37,929 bases of DNA from Flavobacteriales bacterium UBA7325 (lineage in GTDB: Bacteria > Bacteroidota > Bacteroidia > Flavobacteriales_D > Crocinitomicaceae). The notes beneath the pieces are model-generated. The model made no database searches, was not told the DNA's origin, and saw only the letters and a list, made by a program, of their open reading frames with translations. Below are positions 1 through 7,478 of this stretch, one piece after another. Both the position numbers and the translations under genes were made by a program. Where the stretch lies: the NCBI GenBank assembly GCA_002471375.1, contig DKPV01000005.1, positions 1 to 37,929 on the forward strand, written 5' to 3'. Each line of letters starts with the position of its first letter. Positions within the stretch are counted from its first letter, which is position 1.

Positions 1-198
1 TAACAATAACATGGCTAAAAAGTGGGATTCTCGCTTGTAAAAGAATCCTATTACCTTTCCGTTGATGGTTCCCTTGGATCTATCCAATTCAACCTTTAAT
101 CTATTTGACGAGATGTAAGCGATTTCCATTCCCGAGAAGAACCCAGAAAAAGAGAGCGTGATAATGATGCCTATAATGTAAATAAGCGGAATTTCCAT
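1..198 (-). CDS. CNNM/HlyC-CorC family membrane protein, N-terminal part
   Basis: The gene runs off the left edge; 66 codons from ATG at 198 are open. The translation begins with a hydrophobic segment and then reads FFSGMEIAYISSNRLKVEL, followed by a basic stretch and the start of another hydrophobic segment. The SGMEIA(Y/F)(I/V)SSNR pattern is what I know from the DUF21/CNNM transmembrane domain of Bacteroidetes 'hemolysin family' (HlyC/CorC-like) proteins, which sit in the inner membrane and are linked to divalent-cation transport. The CBS and CorC-HlyC C-terminal domains expected in the family would lie outside the window. The gene follows purD by 47 nt on the same strand, so co-transcription is possible. 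It is less likely to be GldE, whose N-terminus differs; I cannot decide without the rest. Confidence 0.75.
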   Translation of the reverse strand, partial: MEIPLIYIIGIIITLSFSGFFSGMEIAYISSNRLKVELDRSKGTINGKVIGFFYKRESHFLAMLLL

Positions 199-245
199 TT
201 ATCCTAAAAAGGGATTAGAAAAAGAAAGATACGAAATCTATCTAT

Positions 246-1520
246 TTAGAGCACATCTTGGCCGATATCCTTACGGTAATAGGCCCCGTCAAACTCAATT
301 TTACCAACAGCCTCGTATGATTTTTTCAATGCTGTAGGTAAGTCTTTACCCATTGAGGTTGCGGCCAAAACTCTACCTCCCGAAGTCGTTACAACCGGCC
401 CGTCTGAAGTCGTTCCAGCATGAAAAACAATTGTATCGGCAACTGTATTAAGTCCATAGACCTGCTTGCCCTTGCTATATGCCGCCGGGTAACCTTCTGA
501 AACCATCATCACTGTAGCAGCACTTCTTTCATCGAAAACCACATCACGTTCTGATAGCGTATTTGTTCCAACCCCTTCAATTAAGTCAAGTATATCAGAT
601 TTCAATCGTGGGAAAACAACTTCAGATTCAGGATCCCCCATTCTACAGTTATATTCAATAACATACGGTTCATTGCGTACGTTAATGATTCCGAAGAAGA
701 TAAACCCTTTGTACTTAATTCCTTCTTTACGAAGGCCTTTTACCGTCGGGATTATAATTTGGTTATCGATCTTGTCTAAAAACGTTGGATTAGCAAATGG
801 GACTGGTGAGATTGCTCCCATACCCCCAGTATTTAAACCTGTATCTCCTTCTCCAATTCTTTTGTAATCTTTTGCTTCAGGTAACTTCTTATATCCATCG
901 CCGTCCGTGATAATAAAACATGAAAGTTCAACGCCATCAAGAAACTCCTCAATCACAACTCTTGAGCTAGCATCTCCAAACTTTGCATCCGAGAGCATGC
1001 TCTTCAATTCTTTCTTCGCTTCTTTAAGATTATCAAGTATTAGCACACCTTTCCCTGCAGCAAGTCCATCAGCCTTGAGTACGTATGGTGATTTCATCGT
1101 GTCTAGAAAGTCATATCCCTTAGAGATGGTTTCCTTTGTGAAAGTTCCATATTTAGCCGTTGGAATATTATGACGTTTCATGAATTTCTTCGCGAAATCT
1201 TTACTTCCTTCGAGTTGAGCAGCTTCCTTATTCGGACCAACTAGTGATACCCCCGAAAGGTCATTATCGCTTTCGAAAAAGTCAGCAATTCCATTTACTA
1301 GTGGTCCTTCTGGACCTACTACAACAGAATCAATACGATTATTTAATACGAACTTTTTTACTTCTTCGAAGTTGTCCGCACTCAATTCAACGTTCTTACC
1401 AATCTGCTTAGTTCCGGCATTTCCTGGAGCAATAAATAACTCTTCAAGGATTGAACTTTGACTCATTTTCCATGCCATAGCATGTTCTCTTCCTCCAGAC
1501 CCTAACAATAAGACGCGCAT
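246..1520 (-). CDS. purD: Phosphoribosylamine--glycine ligase (GARS)
   Basis: This enzyme joins phosphoribosylamine and glycine using ATP to make GAR, the second step of de novo purine synthesis, in the cytoplasm. The 424-residue length is normal for single-domain PurD. The N-terminus MRVLLLGSGGREHAMAWK is the diagnostic N-domain loop. VVGPEGPLVNGIAD, the ATP-grasp segment YVLKADGLAAGKGV (about residues 145-158), the GEGDTGLNTGGMGAISP loop and YNCRMGDPE are all present. The start is fixed by the N-terminal motif. The gene lies 9 nt downstream of purQ, so the two form a purine operon. Nothing looks damaged. Confidence 0.97.
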   Translation of the reverse strand: MRVLLLGSGGREHAMAWKMSQSSILEELFIAPGNAGTKQIGKNVELSADNFEEVKKFVLNNRIDSVVVGPEGPLVNGIADFFESDNDLSGVSLVGPNKEAAQLEGSKDFAKKFMKRHNIPTAKYGTFTKETISKGYDFLDTMKSPYVLKADGLAAGKGVLILDNLKEAKKELKSMLSDAKFGDASSRVVIEEFLDGVELSCFIITDGDGYKKLPEAKDYKRIGEGDTGLNTGGMGAISPVPFANPTFLDKIDNQIIIPTVKGLRKEGIKYKGFIFFGIINVRNEPYVIEYNCRMGDPESEVVFPRLKSDILDLIEGVGTNTLSERDVVFDERSAATVMMVSEGYPAAYSKGKQVYGLNTVADTIVFHAGTTSDGPVVTTSGGRVLAATSMGKDLPTALKKSYEAVGKIEFDGAYYRKDIGQDVL

Positions 1521-1529
1521 GTTCTTCGA

Positions 1530-2219
1530 TTAATTGCAATGATTTAAAATTGACTCAAACATTGCTTTTCCATCAATGTTTGCAAGCTCCTGATCCGCTG
1601 CCCGTTCTGGGTGTGGCATCATTCCGAACACATTTCTGTTTTCGTTGCAAATTCCTGCAATGTTCGAAATAGATCCATTTGGGTTTTGTTCAAGTGAAAT
1701 CTCTCCATCTGCAGAGCAATACTTAAAAAGTACTTGTCCATTACTTTCGAGGCGATCAATCACATCTTGTTTCGCATAGTATCTTCCTTCACCATGAGCG
1801 ATTGGAATTTGATAGCTTCTGTCCATCTGTAACCCTTTTGTAATTCCAGATTGATCTGAAATTGGTTTTAGATAAATGTTTTTACAGACGAATTTTTGGT
1901 TGTTGTTGTGTAAAAGAGCTCCTTCAAGAAGCCCTGATTCCGTTAAAATTTGGAATCCATTGCAAACACCAAGGACATATCCTCCGTTATTTGCATGCTT
2001 AATTACCTCTAACATGATAGGCGACAATTTTGCAATTGCTCCGGAACGAAGGTAATCTCCATAGGAGAACCCACCTGGTAATACTACAAAATCAGCACCT
2101 TTAAGATCAGTGTCTTTGTGCCATAATCGTTCAACTTCTTGACCCATAAGGTCTTCAAGAACGTAAATCATGTCTTGATCGCAGTTCGATCCTGGAAATG
2201 TTACAACTCCAAATTTCAT
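1530..2219 (-). CDS. purQ: Phosphoribosylformylglycinamidine synthase, glutaminase subunit
   Basis: PurQ supplies ammonia from glutamine to the small-type PurL/PurS FGAM synthase complex (fourth step of purine synthesis). At 229 residues it is full length. It opens with MKFGVVTFPGSNCDQD, carries the oxyanion/substrate loop PGGFSYGDYLRSGA, the nucleophile Cys86 in GVCNGFQIL, and His203/Glu205 in MMPHPERAAD, completing the class I glutaminase triad. A stand-alone PurQ implies the three-subunit enzyme rather than the long fused PurL; purL and purS are not in the window. It heads the purQ-purD pair. A TAATTTTG -7 box lies 25 nt upstream of the ATG. Confidence 0.96.
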   Translation of the reverse strand: MKFGVVTFPGSNCDQDMIYVLEDLMGQEVERLWHKDTDLKGADFVVLPGGFSYGDYLRSGAIAKLSPIMLEVIKHANNGGYVLGVCNGFQILTESGLLEGALLHNNNQKFVCKNIYLKPISDQSGITKGLQMDRSYQIPIAHGEGRYYAKQDVIDRLESNGQVLFKYCSADGEISLEQNPNGSISNIAGICNENRNVFGMMPHPERAADQELANIDGKAMFESILNHCN

Positions 2220-2244
2220 TTTCTTTTCAAGATTTGTGATGTCG

Positions 2245-2252
2245 CAAAATTA
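2245..2252 (-). promoter_or_regulatory. Putative -7 box for purQ-purD
   Basis: On the minus strand the sequence is TAATTTTG, a perfect match to TAnnTTTG. It lies in the 47-nt gap between purQ and the upstream gene and predicts a leader of about 20 nt. No clear -33 TTG was seen. Confidence 0.5.
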
Positions 2253-2266
2253 CGATAATTCAAACG

Positions 2267-3226
2267 CTAAATATCGAAGGAAATGAAAAACTTACCCACA
2301 GAGAAAAAGAAAATTAGATAGAAGAGAAAGGTAGGAAGAGTGCGTTGTGATTTTTCACCAAATCCGTATGGTAAAAAGAGAACTAAAACCTCCACAATCA
2401 TTGAGCTTCCGTCAATTTTTCGATAGACGAGAAGTTCAACGCCGACTAACGCTACAGTGAACAATGACAATAAGACATTTACTCTAAACACCTTCTTCAA
2501 TCGAATTGAACTCGTGCTCAGTTTGGTAAATATTTGTCCGACCGAAAATAGCATGAGAAGCGTGACCCCTCCGGTTACGACATAAATGTCCGGGAATTTC
2601 CATTCCACTGATGCGCTGCTTAAAAAATCAACTGTTAGATCAATTCCAAAGAAAGATCCATAAACTCCTGCATAAATTAATGGCAAAATAAACCCGACGA
2701 TAGCGAGTGCCGATTCTCTAATTTGAAATGGTCTGAGTACCCAAATGATCCAGAAAAAAAATGGAATACAGATCATCATCATGGGATAAACAGTAGTCGC
2801 TAATCCAATAAAAAAGGCCGCATTGAACACAGCTCTTCTTCCATCTGAATTTTGATCGAGCTTATAGACTTGCATCAAGGCAAATATGAGTAGCGTCTCT
2901 ACGACACCTACTCCACTTAAGAAATAGAAAGAATGAAAGAAACTTCGGAACACCACATAAAGCAAAGCAGGGAGATAAATATTCTTCTCCATGAATGCAT
3001 TTCTATTGAAAATATTATTGAGTAAAAGGGCGTTTCCTAGGATGAGAAGTGGCGCTGAAATTTTACTCCACCATAAGTCTTCATTGAATTGAACTCCCCA
3101 AAAACCCGTGCTATTTAATTCAGCCGTGTGGTATCCTATAAACCAATTAATTAGAGTATAGGACGCAATAAAAAAAGGAAGAAGTAATAATACCCCTGAA
3201 CGATTTCCGAAAAAGATCTTTACCAC
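2267..3226 (-). CDS. DUF6427-like polytopic inner-membrane protein
   Basis: The protein has 319 residues and is almost entirely hydrophobic, with about nine to ten predicted membrane segments separated by short polar loops. It has no catalytic motif that I recognise. Length, N-terminal hydrophobic pattern after a short basic start, and its position beside purD match the DUF6427 membrane proteins that I know near purine genes in Flavobacteriia; that assignment is by resemblance and context. The reading frame starts with GTG at 3226. An ATG two bases upstream is in another frame, and no good in-frame ATG follows until residue 107, so GTG is preferred. Function is unknown; a role in envelope or polyprenol/lipid handling would be guesswork. 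Confidence 0.6.
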   Translation of the reverse strand: MVKIFFGNRSGVLLLLPFFIASYTLINWFIGYHTAELNSTGFWGVQFNEDLWWSKISAPLLILGNALLLNNIFNRNAFMEKNIYLPALLYVVFRSFFHSFYFLSGVGVVETLLIFALMQVYKLDQNSDGRRAVFNAAFFIGLATTVYPMMMICIPFFFWIIWVLRPFQIRESALAIVGFILPLIYAGVYGSFFGIDLTVDFLSSASVEWKFPDIYVVTGGVTLLMLFSVGQIFTKLSTSSIRLKKVFRVNVLLSLFTVALVGVELLVYRKIDGSSMIVEVLVLFLPYGFGEKSQRTLPTFLFYLIFFFSVGKFFISFDI

Positions 3227-3259
3227 ATCGCCGAAGATACATTTTTTATTCCCTGATTA

Positions 3260-3290
3260 TTGCGCAGTCTCAGGCATAATTTTATATTTT
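3260..3290 (+). promoter_or_regulatory. Possible promoter for the dksA-like/lspA pair
   Basis: TTG at 3260-3262 is followed after 20 nt by TATATTTT (3283-3290), a near match to the Bacteroidetes TTG-N19-TAnnTTTG promoter with the last G replaced by T. It predicts a leader of about 65 nt. Confidence 0.35.
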
Positions 3291-3360
3291 AGCCATTAAT
3301 AAAAAAGACACTGTATAACTGCAGCAGAATTATCGATTGTAGTTAACTAACATATGCATT

Positions 3361-3735
3361 ATGGCAACAATAAGATATTCTGATAAAGACCTAAAGGAGT
3401 TTAAAGCATTGATCAACGGAAAGCTTGAAGAAGCGCGTGAGGATCTAGAGCTTTTGAATGGTTCCTTATCCCATAAAGACAATCACGGTACCGATGATAC
3501 AGGTAGAACTTTCAACATGATGGAAGATGGTTCTGAAACACTTTCGCGAGAAGAGGTTGCTCAGTTAGCTGCGCGCCAACAGAAGTTCATTACGAGCCTT
3601 CAAAACGCTTTGATACGAATTAAAAATAAAACTTATGGGATTTGTCGCGTTACTGGAAAACTAATTCAGAAAGAACGTTTAAAGCTCGTTCCACACGCAA
3701 CATTAAGCATCGAAGCTAAGAACGCGCAAAGCTAG
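3361..3735 (+). CDS. TraR/DksA family regulator with degenerate zinc finger
   Basis: This 124-residue cytoplasmic protein has the DksA-like layout: an N-terminal helical coiled coil (about residues 8-85, including the acidic turn around HGTDDTGRTF) and a C-terminal finger region. DksA-type proteins bind in the secondary channel of RNA polymerase and tune rRNA and amino-acid promoters. The finger segment reads TYGICRVTGKLIQKERL, with only one cysteine (Cys95), so the C4 zinc site is lost, as in other Bacteroidetes relatives I know. The gene is followed after 5 nt by lspA, a pairing common in Bacteroidetes. The start ATG is the only sensible one. Confidence 0.85.
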   Translation: MATIRYSDKDLKEFKALINGKLEEAREDLELLNGSLSHKDNHGTDDTGRTFNMMEDGSETLSREEVAQLAARQQKFITSLQNALIRIKNKTYGICRVTGKLIQKERLKLVPHATLSIEAKNAQS

Positions 3736-3740
3736 ATCTT

Positions 3741-4493
3741 TTGAAGAAAAAATTACTGATCGTTTCGATCATCGTCTTTGCCATTCTGGCAATTGACCAA
3801 ATTATTAAGATATACGTCAAGTCAAACTTGTCGCTTTATGAGTCAAATCCTATCCTGGGTGATTGGCTTGTTATGGAATATATCGAAAATCAAGGAATGG
3901 CATTCGGGACCAAGTTTGGTTCGCAAGTATGGCATAAACTTGCACTCAGCATATTTAGAATGGTCGCGATTGGAGCAATCATCTACTACTGGTTCAAGCA
4001 GGCTAGGGGCGGAGCACGCATGGAGTTTTTAATCGCCATCGGACTTGTATTAGCCGGTGCTACTGGAAACCTCATCGATTCAATGTTCTATGATTTCGCT
4101 TTTGAATATGATGCTTGCATGCCTTTCAATGAATTAGAAGGATCGGGAGTTTGGGCAGAATGTCAATTTGGACAGGTTGAAACTCGCCATACTGGTTTCC
4201 TAATGGGTAACGTAGTTGACATGTTTAAATTCGAGGGGACTTGGCCAAGTTGGGTTCCATGGATTGGGGGTGATCAAGTCTTTCCAGCCATCTGGAACAT
4301 TGCTGATGCTTCTATTACCTCTGGGGTAATTATGGTATTCTTTAGACAGCGTAAATACTTTCCAAAGAAGAAGTCAGAATCAAATGAGACAACTGAAGAA
4401 ACACCGGCAGTTCCCGAATCTGAAGTAGTAGATTCTGATGAAGTCTCCAAAACTGAGGCGTTAAATTCTATTGAGAAGAAGTCGGAGGAATAA
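3741..4493 (+). CDS. lspA: Lipoprotein signal peptidase (signal peptidase II)
   Basis: LspA is an inner-membrane aspartyl protease that removes the signal peptide from prolipoproteins just before the lipidated Cys. Four membrane segments are visible. The conserved blocks are AIDQIIK (residues 17-23), GATGNLIDS (107-114), the catalytic Asp160 in GNVVDMF and the catalytic Asp189 in WNIADASIT. The protein has 250 residues against about 165 in enterobacteria. The extra length is an insertion between membrane segments (about 115-155) and a charged C-terminal tail rich in Glu and Ser (about 205-250), features seen in Bacteroidetes LspA. The start is TTG at 3741; no ATG or GTG is available upstream before a stop. 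It is probably translated together with the upstream gene 5 nt away. At least seven lipoprotein substrates are encoded in this window. Confidence 0.94.
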   Translation: MKKKLLIVSIIVFAILAIDQIIKIYVKSNLSLYESNPILGDWLVMEYIENQGMAFGTKFGSQVWHKLALSIFRMVAIGAIIYYWFKQARGGARMEFLIAIGLVLAGATGNLIDSMFYDFAFEYDACMPFNELEGSGVWAECQFGQVETRHTGFLMGNVVDMFKFEGTWPSWVPWIGGDQVFPAIWNIADASITSGVIMVFFRQRKYFPKKKSESNETTEETPAVPESEVVDSDEVSKTEALNSIEKKSEE

Positions 4494-4518
4494 CACCTAT
4501 TAATCCTGCCATTGCTGG

Positions 4519-4547
4519 TTGACTTTCCGTTGGGAATATGTACTTTG
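4519..4547 (+). promoter_or_regulatory. Possible promoter for the small lipoprotein gene
   Basis: TTGACT starts at 4519 and, 19 nt after its TTG, there is a weak -7 element ending in TTTG (GTACTTTG, 4540-4547). The predicted leader is about 20 nt. The -7 element matches only partly, so confidence is moderate. Confidence 0.4.
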
Positions 4548-4573
4548 CATGAACTAAAAAACCACGTACACCT

Positions 4574-4900
4574 ATGAAAAAATTATTTTATGTTATGGCC
4601 ACAGGGTTGCTTTTGGCATCATGTGGAGCAAGCGAAGATGATGTGAACGCTGCAAAAGATTACTGTGAGTGCTTTGATATGGCTGAAGCCGTAAAAGAAA
4701 AAACAGCAAACGCAACAACGGCATCAGAGCTACTTGAATTAAGTACAACGATGGCAGATGATATTAAAGCATCTAATGAGTGTATTCTTACTTGGCAAAC
4801 AAACTACGAAGGAAAATTATCAAAAGATGGATTCGGTGAGGAGTTGAAAAAACTTTCTCCTGAAGCTTATGATGATGCTCAGGAAGCAGGAGTATTTTAG
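4574..4900 (+). CDS. Small secreted lipoprotein, unknown function
   Basis: The 108-residue product has a type II signal peptide with lipobox LLASC (lipidated Cys17), so it should be anchored in the envelope. The mature part is acidic and helical, with a CECF motif near residue 32 and one more Cys in NECIL; these could form a disulfide or bind a ligand. No family is recognised, though short Cys-containing lipoproteins of this kind are frequent in Flavobacteriales. It has its own putative promoter and is followed immediately by a strong intrinsic terminator, so it is a one-gene unit downstream of lspA, the enzyme that would process it. Confidence 0.75.
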   Translation: MKKLFYVMATGLLLASCGASEDDVNAAKDYCECFDMAEAVKEKTANATTASELLELSTTMADDIKASNECILTWQTNYEGKLSKDGFGEELKKLSPEAYDDAQEAGVF

Positions 4901-4920
4901 TATCCCCTTTTAACTATTGA

Positions 4921-4951
4921 AACGCGAAAGGTAATCTTTCGCGTTTTTTTT
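4921..4951 (+). terminator. Strong intrinsic terminator
   Basis: AACGCGAAAG, loop GTAAT, CTTTCGCGTT gives a perfect 10-bp stem followed by a T run. It ends the lipoprotein transcript 20 nt after the stop codon. The broken gene at 4972 starts just after it. Confidence 0.93.
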
Positions 4952-4971
4952 ATCCCAAAATTTGAATTTCT

Positions 4972-5733
4972 AGGCCTGGTGAGGTAACTGGTGCCGGAAA
5001 CATGACCGTTATTTCTGTGGTTGAAAGCTCCCACGTTGATTACGCCCTTCTTTTTCTTACTCCATATAAGTCTAAAGCGAAGGTGTCTTTCATGCTCAGG
5101 CCTGAAGGAGACAGCACAAGCGCTCACTGGTTAATGGACACGAGTTTATCATTTTTCATTCAAAATATGATAAATGATGGAGACTTTTATCGGGATGGAT
5201 TATAACCGACGTTTAATGATGCTCCAGGAGTATGCTGAAGATGGCAAAGTTAATTCTGAGCTGACTGTTAAAGACATAGAAAATTATGATGGTTGTAAAT
5301 ACGTTGGTATCGATAGGTCATACACAATTAGCAATATCTCAGACTTAATGAAAGAGGATTATACGCGACTACTTGAATATATGAATGGTAATCATCAAGA
5401 AAGCATGTCGGGTCCTTCATTCTAGATCTATAAAAAATGGGATCCCGTGAAAGGCATTATTAAGTGCACTGCATGTACTCCTATTTCTCAAGATATTCCA
5501 GATTTAGAGTCTGGAATGTATATTAACGAAGTGCCAGCAACTAAGGTTTATACTATAGCTCATAAAGGGCCGTATAAATATGCTGGAAATGTTTGGTCCG
5601 CACAATATAGTCGAAGTAGAGCTAAGGTTTTCAAACAAAATAAGAAGACTTCACCTGTGGAGGTGTACCACAATAGTCCTATGAATACGCCGAAAACGAA
5701 CTCGTTTCTGAAGTCATATTCACTATTCACTGA
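4972..5733 (+). pseudogene. Broken SRPBCC + GyrI-like (effector-binding) domain protein
   Basis: Three reading-frame pieces add up to one damaged gene. Piece 1 (to about 5170) reads GAGNMTVISVVESSHVDY and onward to a WLMDTSLSFF segment, the second half of an SRPBCC/polyketide-cyclase fold. Near 5168-5174 a one-base shift leads to MMETFIGMDYNRRLMMLQEY, the expected continuation. A TAG at 5423-5425 then interrupts GPSF and IYKKWDP, which are contiguous in this family. Piece 3 is a GyrI-like domain (TACTPIS, YTIAHKGPYKYAGNVWSA, RAKVFKQNKK). A last shift near 5693-5697 is needed to reach the natural end NELVSEVIFTIH and TGA at 5731. The first roughly 90 SRPBCC residues are missing at the junction with the terminator. 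The parent is a two-domain protein that I know in Bacteroidetes; its ligand is unknown. Confidence 0.9.
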
Positions 5734-5738
5734 TCAAC

Positions 5739-5756
5739 TAGGGAGTTTCCTCCCTA
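5739..5756. terminator. Hairpin between the pseudogene and the barrel gene
   Basis: TAGGGAG, loop TTTC, CTCCCTA is a perfect 7-bp stem between two convergent stop codons. It lacks a T run on either side, so it may be a weak terminator or a leftover one. Confidence 0.4.
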
Positions 5757-5767
5757 CATTCCTGTTA

Positions 5768-7477
5768 CTATAACCTGAAGGTCACGCCTCCAAGAACTTG
5801 GAAGCTTTGTACCGGAGCTTCATACCACCTCATATAACGTTGAGATGCTATGTTGTTCAACTGTAAGAAAGCAGATATTCTGGGGTTGTAGCGGTACTCA
5901 ACTGAGAAGTTCGCATCAGCAATAAAATCAAGCTTTTTAGCATACTGACCATTTTCTAATGTGATGTTCTCTCCCGGCCCACTCACGAGGGCTCTTCTTC
6001 CTTGCTCCATGTTCACATCTAAGTTAAACAAGAATTTATCAAACAAGTTATATGACCCTCTCAGGATTACCTCCAAATTGGGTCTATTCCATGCATAGCT
6101 GTTATTTACAAGACTGTAAGAATGAAACCTCCCGATTGCGTCAAACTTAAATTTCTCTTGTAGTTGATAAGAAATCGACCCTTCTATTGTGGCAACATTT
6201 GCTGTATCGTAGATAACATTGAATTTATTTCCAAGTGAGTTGATCGTATCATTAACAAACATTCCCATGTTCTTCACATTTGCGAAATTCGCCCCAATGT
6301 TAAAGCTAATTCTCTTACTCATTGTACCCTTAAATCCTCCATAAAAATCGATCGCTTTATGCTCGTTCTCCATGTAAACGGTAGGTAATAAGAATTCATT
6401 TTCATTGGTTAATCCCTTAAATGTCGTCTGCGTTAATCCACCTCTAAGTCCAACATAAGGAATAAAGATATCGTTGAACATACTGTATTTCAATTCAGCT
6501 ATCGGGTATAGATGAGCGCGAACTTTGTCAGTTGCACCGTCCACAACTAAATCCAAACCAACCTTCGCTTTAAATCGATTATCCTGAAGCGTTGTCGTAA
6601 TAGTTGGTTTCAAGTTAACCACCGTATTATTTCTAACAATTGCAGTGTCTAGAGCATCGGCTCCAGTGATTCCAACCACGCCATACTTATATCCATTGTA
6701 ACGGATATTGAAATCTGCCGCGAACACTTCTTTTCCAAGCAAGTACTCTCCACTCGTTTCAAGCGCGAAGTAATTTTCTTTCGTTCTCCAATCTTCTAGA
6801 TCTGCCTCTAATGGCTTCTTAGATGAATAATTATTATAGGCCATTCCCACAGAATAATTGAAGTGTGAGCTGTCCTTTTTATGAGATGCATACTTGATAT
6901 CCATTCCAAAATCACTATAGCGCTGCGCCGTGCTGTCCTTGTCAAGTCCAAGTGTATCACTTATTCCATAATAGTGCAACCCCTGATTATTATAGTGGAT
7001 ATTTCCGCCTAACGTATACTTTTTCTGATTTAATGTTCCGTACAATCCAAATCGCGTACGATCAAATTGTGCAGGTGCTCGTTCTGGAATATTTCCAAAA
7101 GAACTCAAATGCTTTAGGTGTGCCCCGTATAAGAATTTCCGTGATCGGGTTGCATCAAAATAGATTTCACCCAGAGGCATTAATTCAGTTCCAACTCCAA
7201 GCTTAATATAAGTATGATATAACTTCGCCAACTTATCCACTGTTCTAATAGATACAGGGTCAATTCTCGACACCTCACTTTCTGTATCAAACTGCAATTG
7301 CAAAAGCGGGTAGTCCACTGTTGCCATCGGAATTGTCGTATCAATAATCTGTGGTGAGCCAGCTATTCTGTAAGCCTTTTCCACCTCTCGGGTTCCTTCA
7401 CCGATAAGTGTTACATCTTGAGCTACCGCTGTACTAACGGTAATGATCACTACTATGATTGTTCCTAGTTTTCTCAT
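5768..7477 (-). CDS. TonB-receptor-like outer-membrane beta-barrel without plug
   Basis: The 569-residue protein starts with a type I signal peptide ending STAVAQ, then a linker of about 60 residues, then alternating aromatic/polar strands typical of a large outer-membrane barrel, ending LGGVTFRL with a terminal aromatic-X-Leu. The end pattern resembles the C-terminal half of TonB-dependent receptors, but the plug domain and TonB box are absent, so active transport is not supported. I chose ATG at 7477 rather than an upstream in-frame ATG at 7498: it puts the signal peptide at the N-terminus and leaves 1 nt after the TPR gene's stop. The two genes are therefore coupled, and the barrel and TPR protein probably work together in the outer membrane/periplasm. 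I know this pair beside ftsE in other Flavobacteriia. Confidence 0.8.
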   Translation of the reverse strand: MRKLGTIIVVIITVSTAVAQDVTLIGEGTREVEKAYRIAGSPQIIDTTIPMATVDYPLLQLQFDTESEVSRIDPVSIRTVDKLAKLYHTYIKLGVGTELMPLGEIYFDATRSRKFLYGAHLKHLSSFGNIPERAPAQFDRTRFGLYGTLNQKKYTLGGNIHYNNQGLHYYGISDTLGLDKDSTAQRYSDFGMDIKYASHKKDSSHFNYSVGMAYNNYSSKKPLEADLEDWRTKENYFALETSGEYLLGKEVFAADFNIRYNGYKYGVVGITGADALDTAIVRNNTVVNLKPTITTTLQDNRFKAKVGLDLVVDGATDKVRAHLYPIAELKYSMFNDIFIPYVGLRGGLTQTTFKGLTNENEFLLPTVYMENEHKAIDFYGGFKGTMSKRISFNIGANFANVKNMGMFVNDTINSLGNKFNVIYDTANVATIEGSISYQLQEKFKFDAIGRFHSYSLVNNSYAWNRPNLEVILRGSYNLFDKFLFNLDVNMEQGRRALVSGPGENITLENGQYAKKLDFIADANFSVEYRYNPRISAFLQLNNIASQRYMRWYEAPVQSFQVLGGVTFRL

Positions 7478-7478
7478 C

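Noticed and set aside
4897..5127. Minus-strand 76-residue frame
   Set aside because: It is antisense to the pseudogene and crosses the terminator; no homology-like features.
5002..5425. Two overlapping small genes (5002-5205 and 5174-5425)
   Set aside because: They are consecutive parts of one SRPBCC domain separated by a one-base shift.
5447..5773. A free-standing 108-residue gene with GTG start
   Set aside because: Its translation is the GyrI-like half of the pseudogene and is in the same frame as the preceding piece, interrupted only by TAG; the last 20 residues are out-of-frame nonsense.
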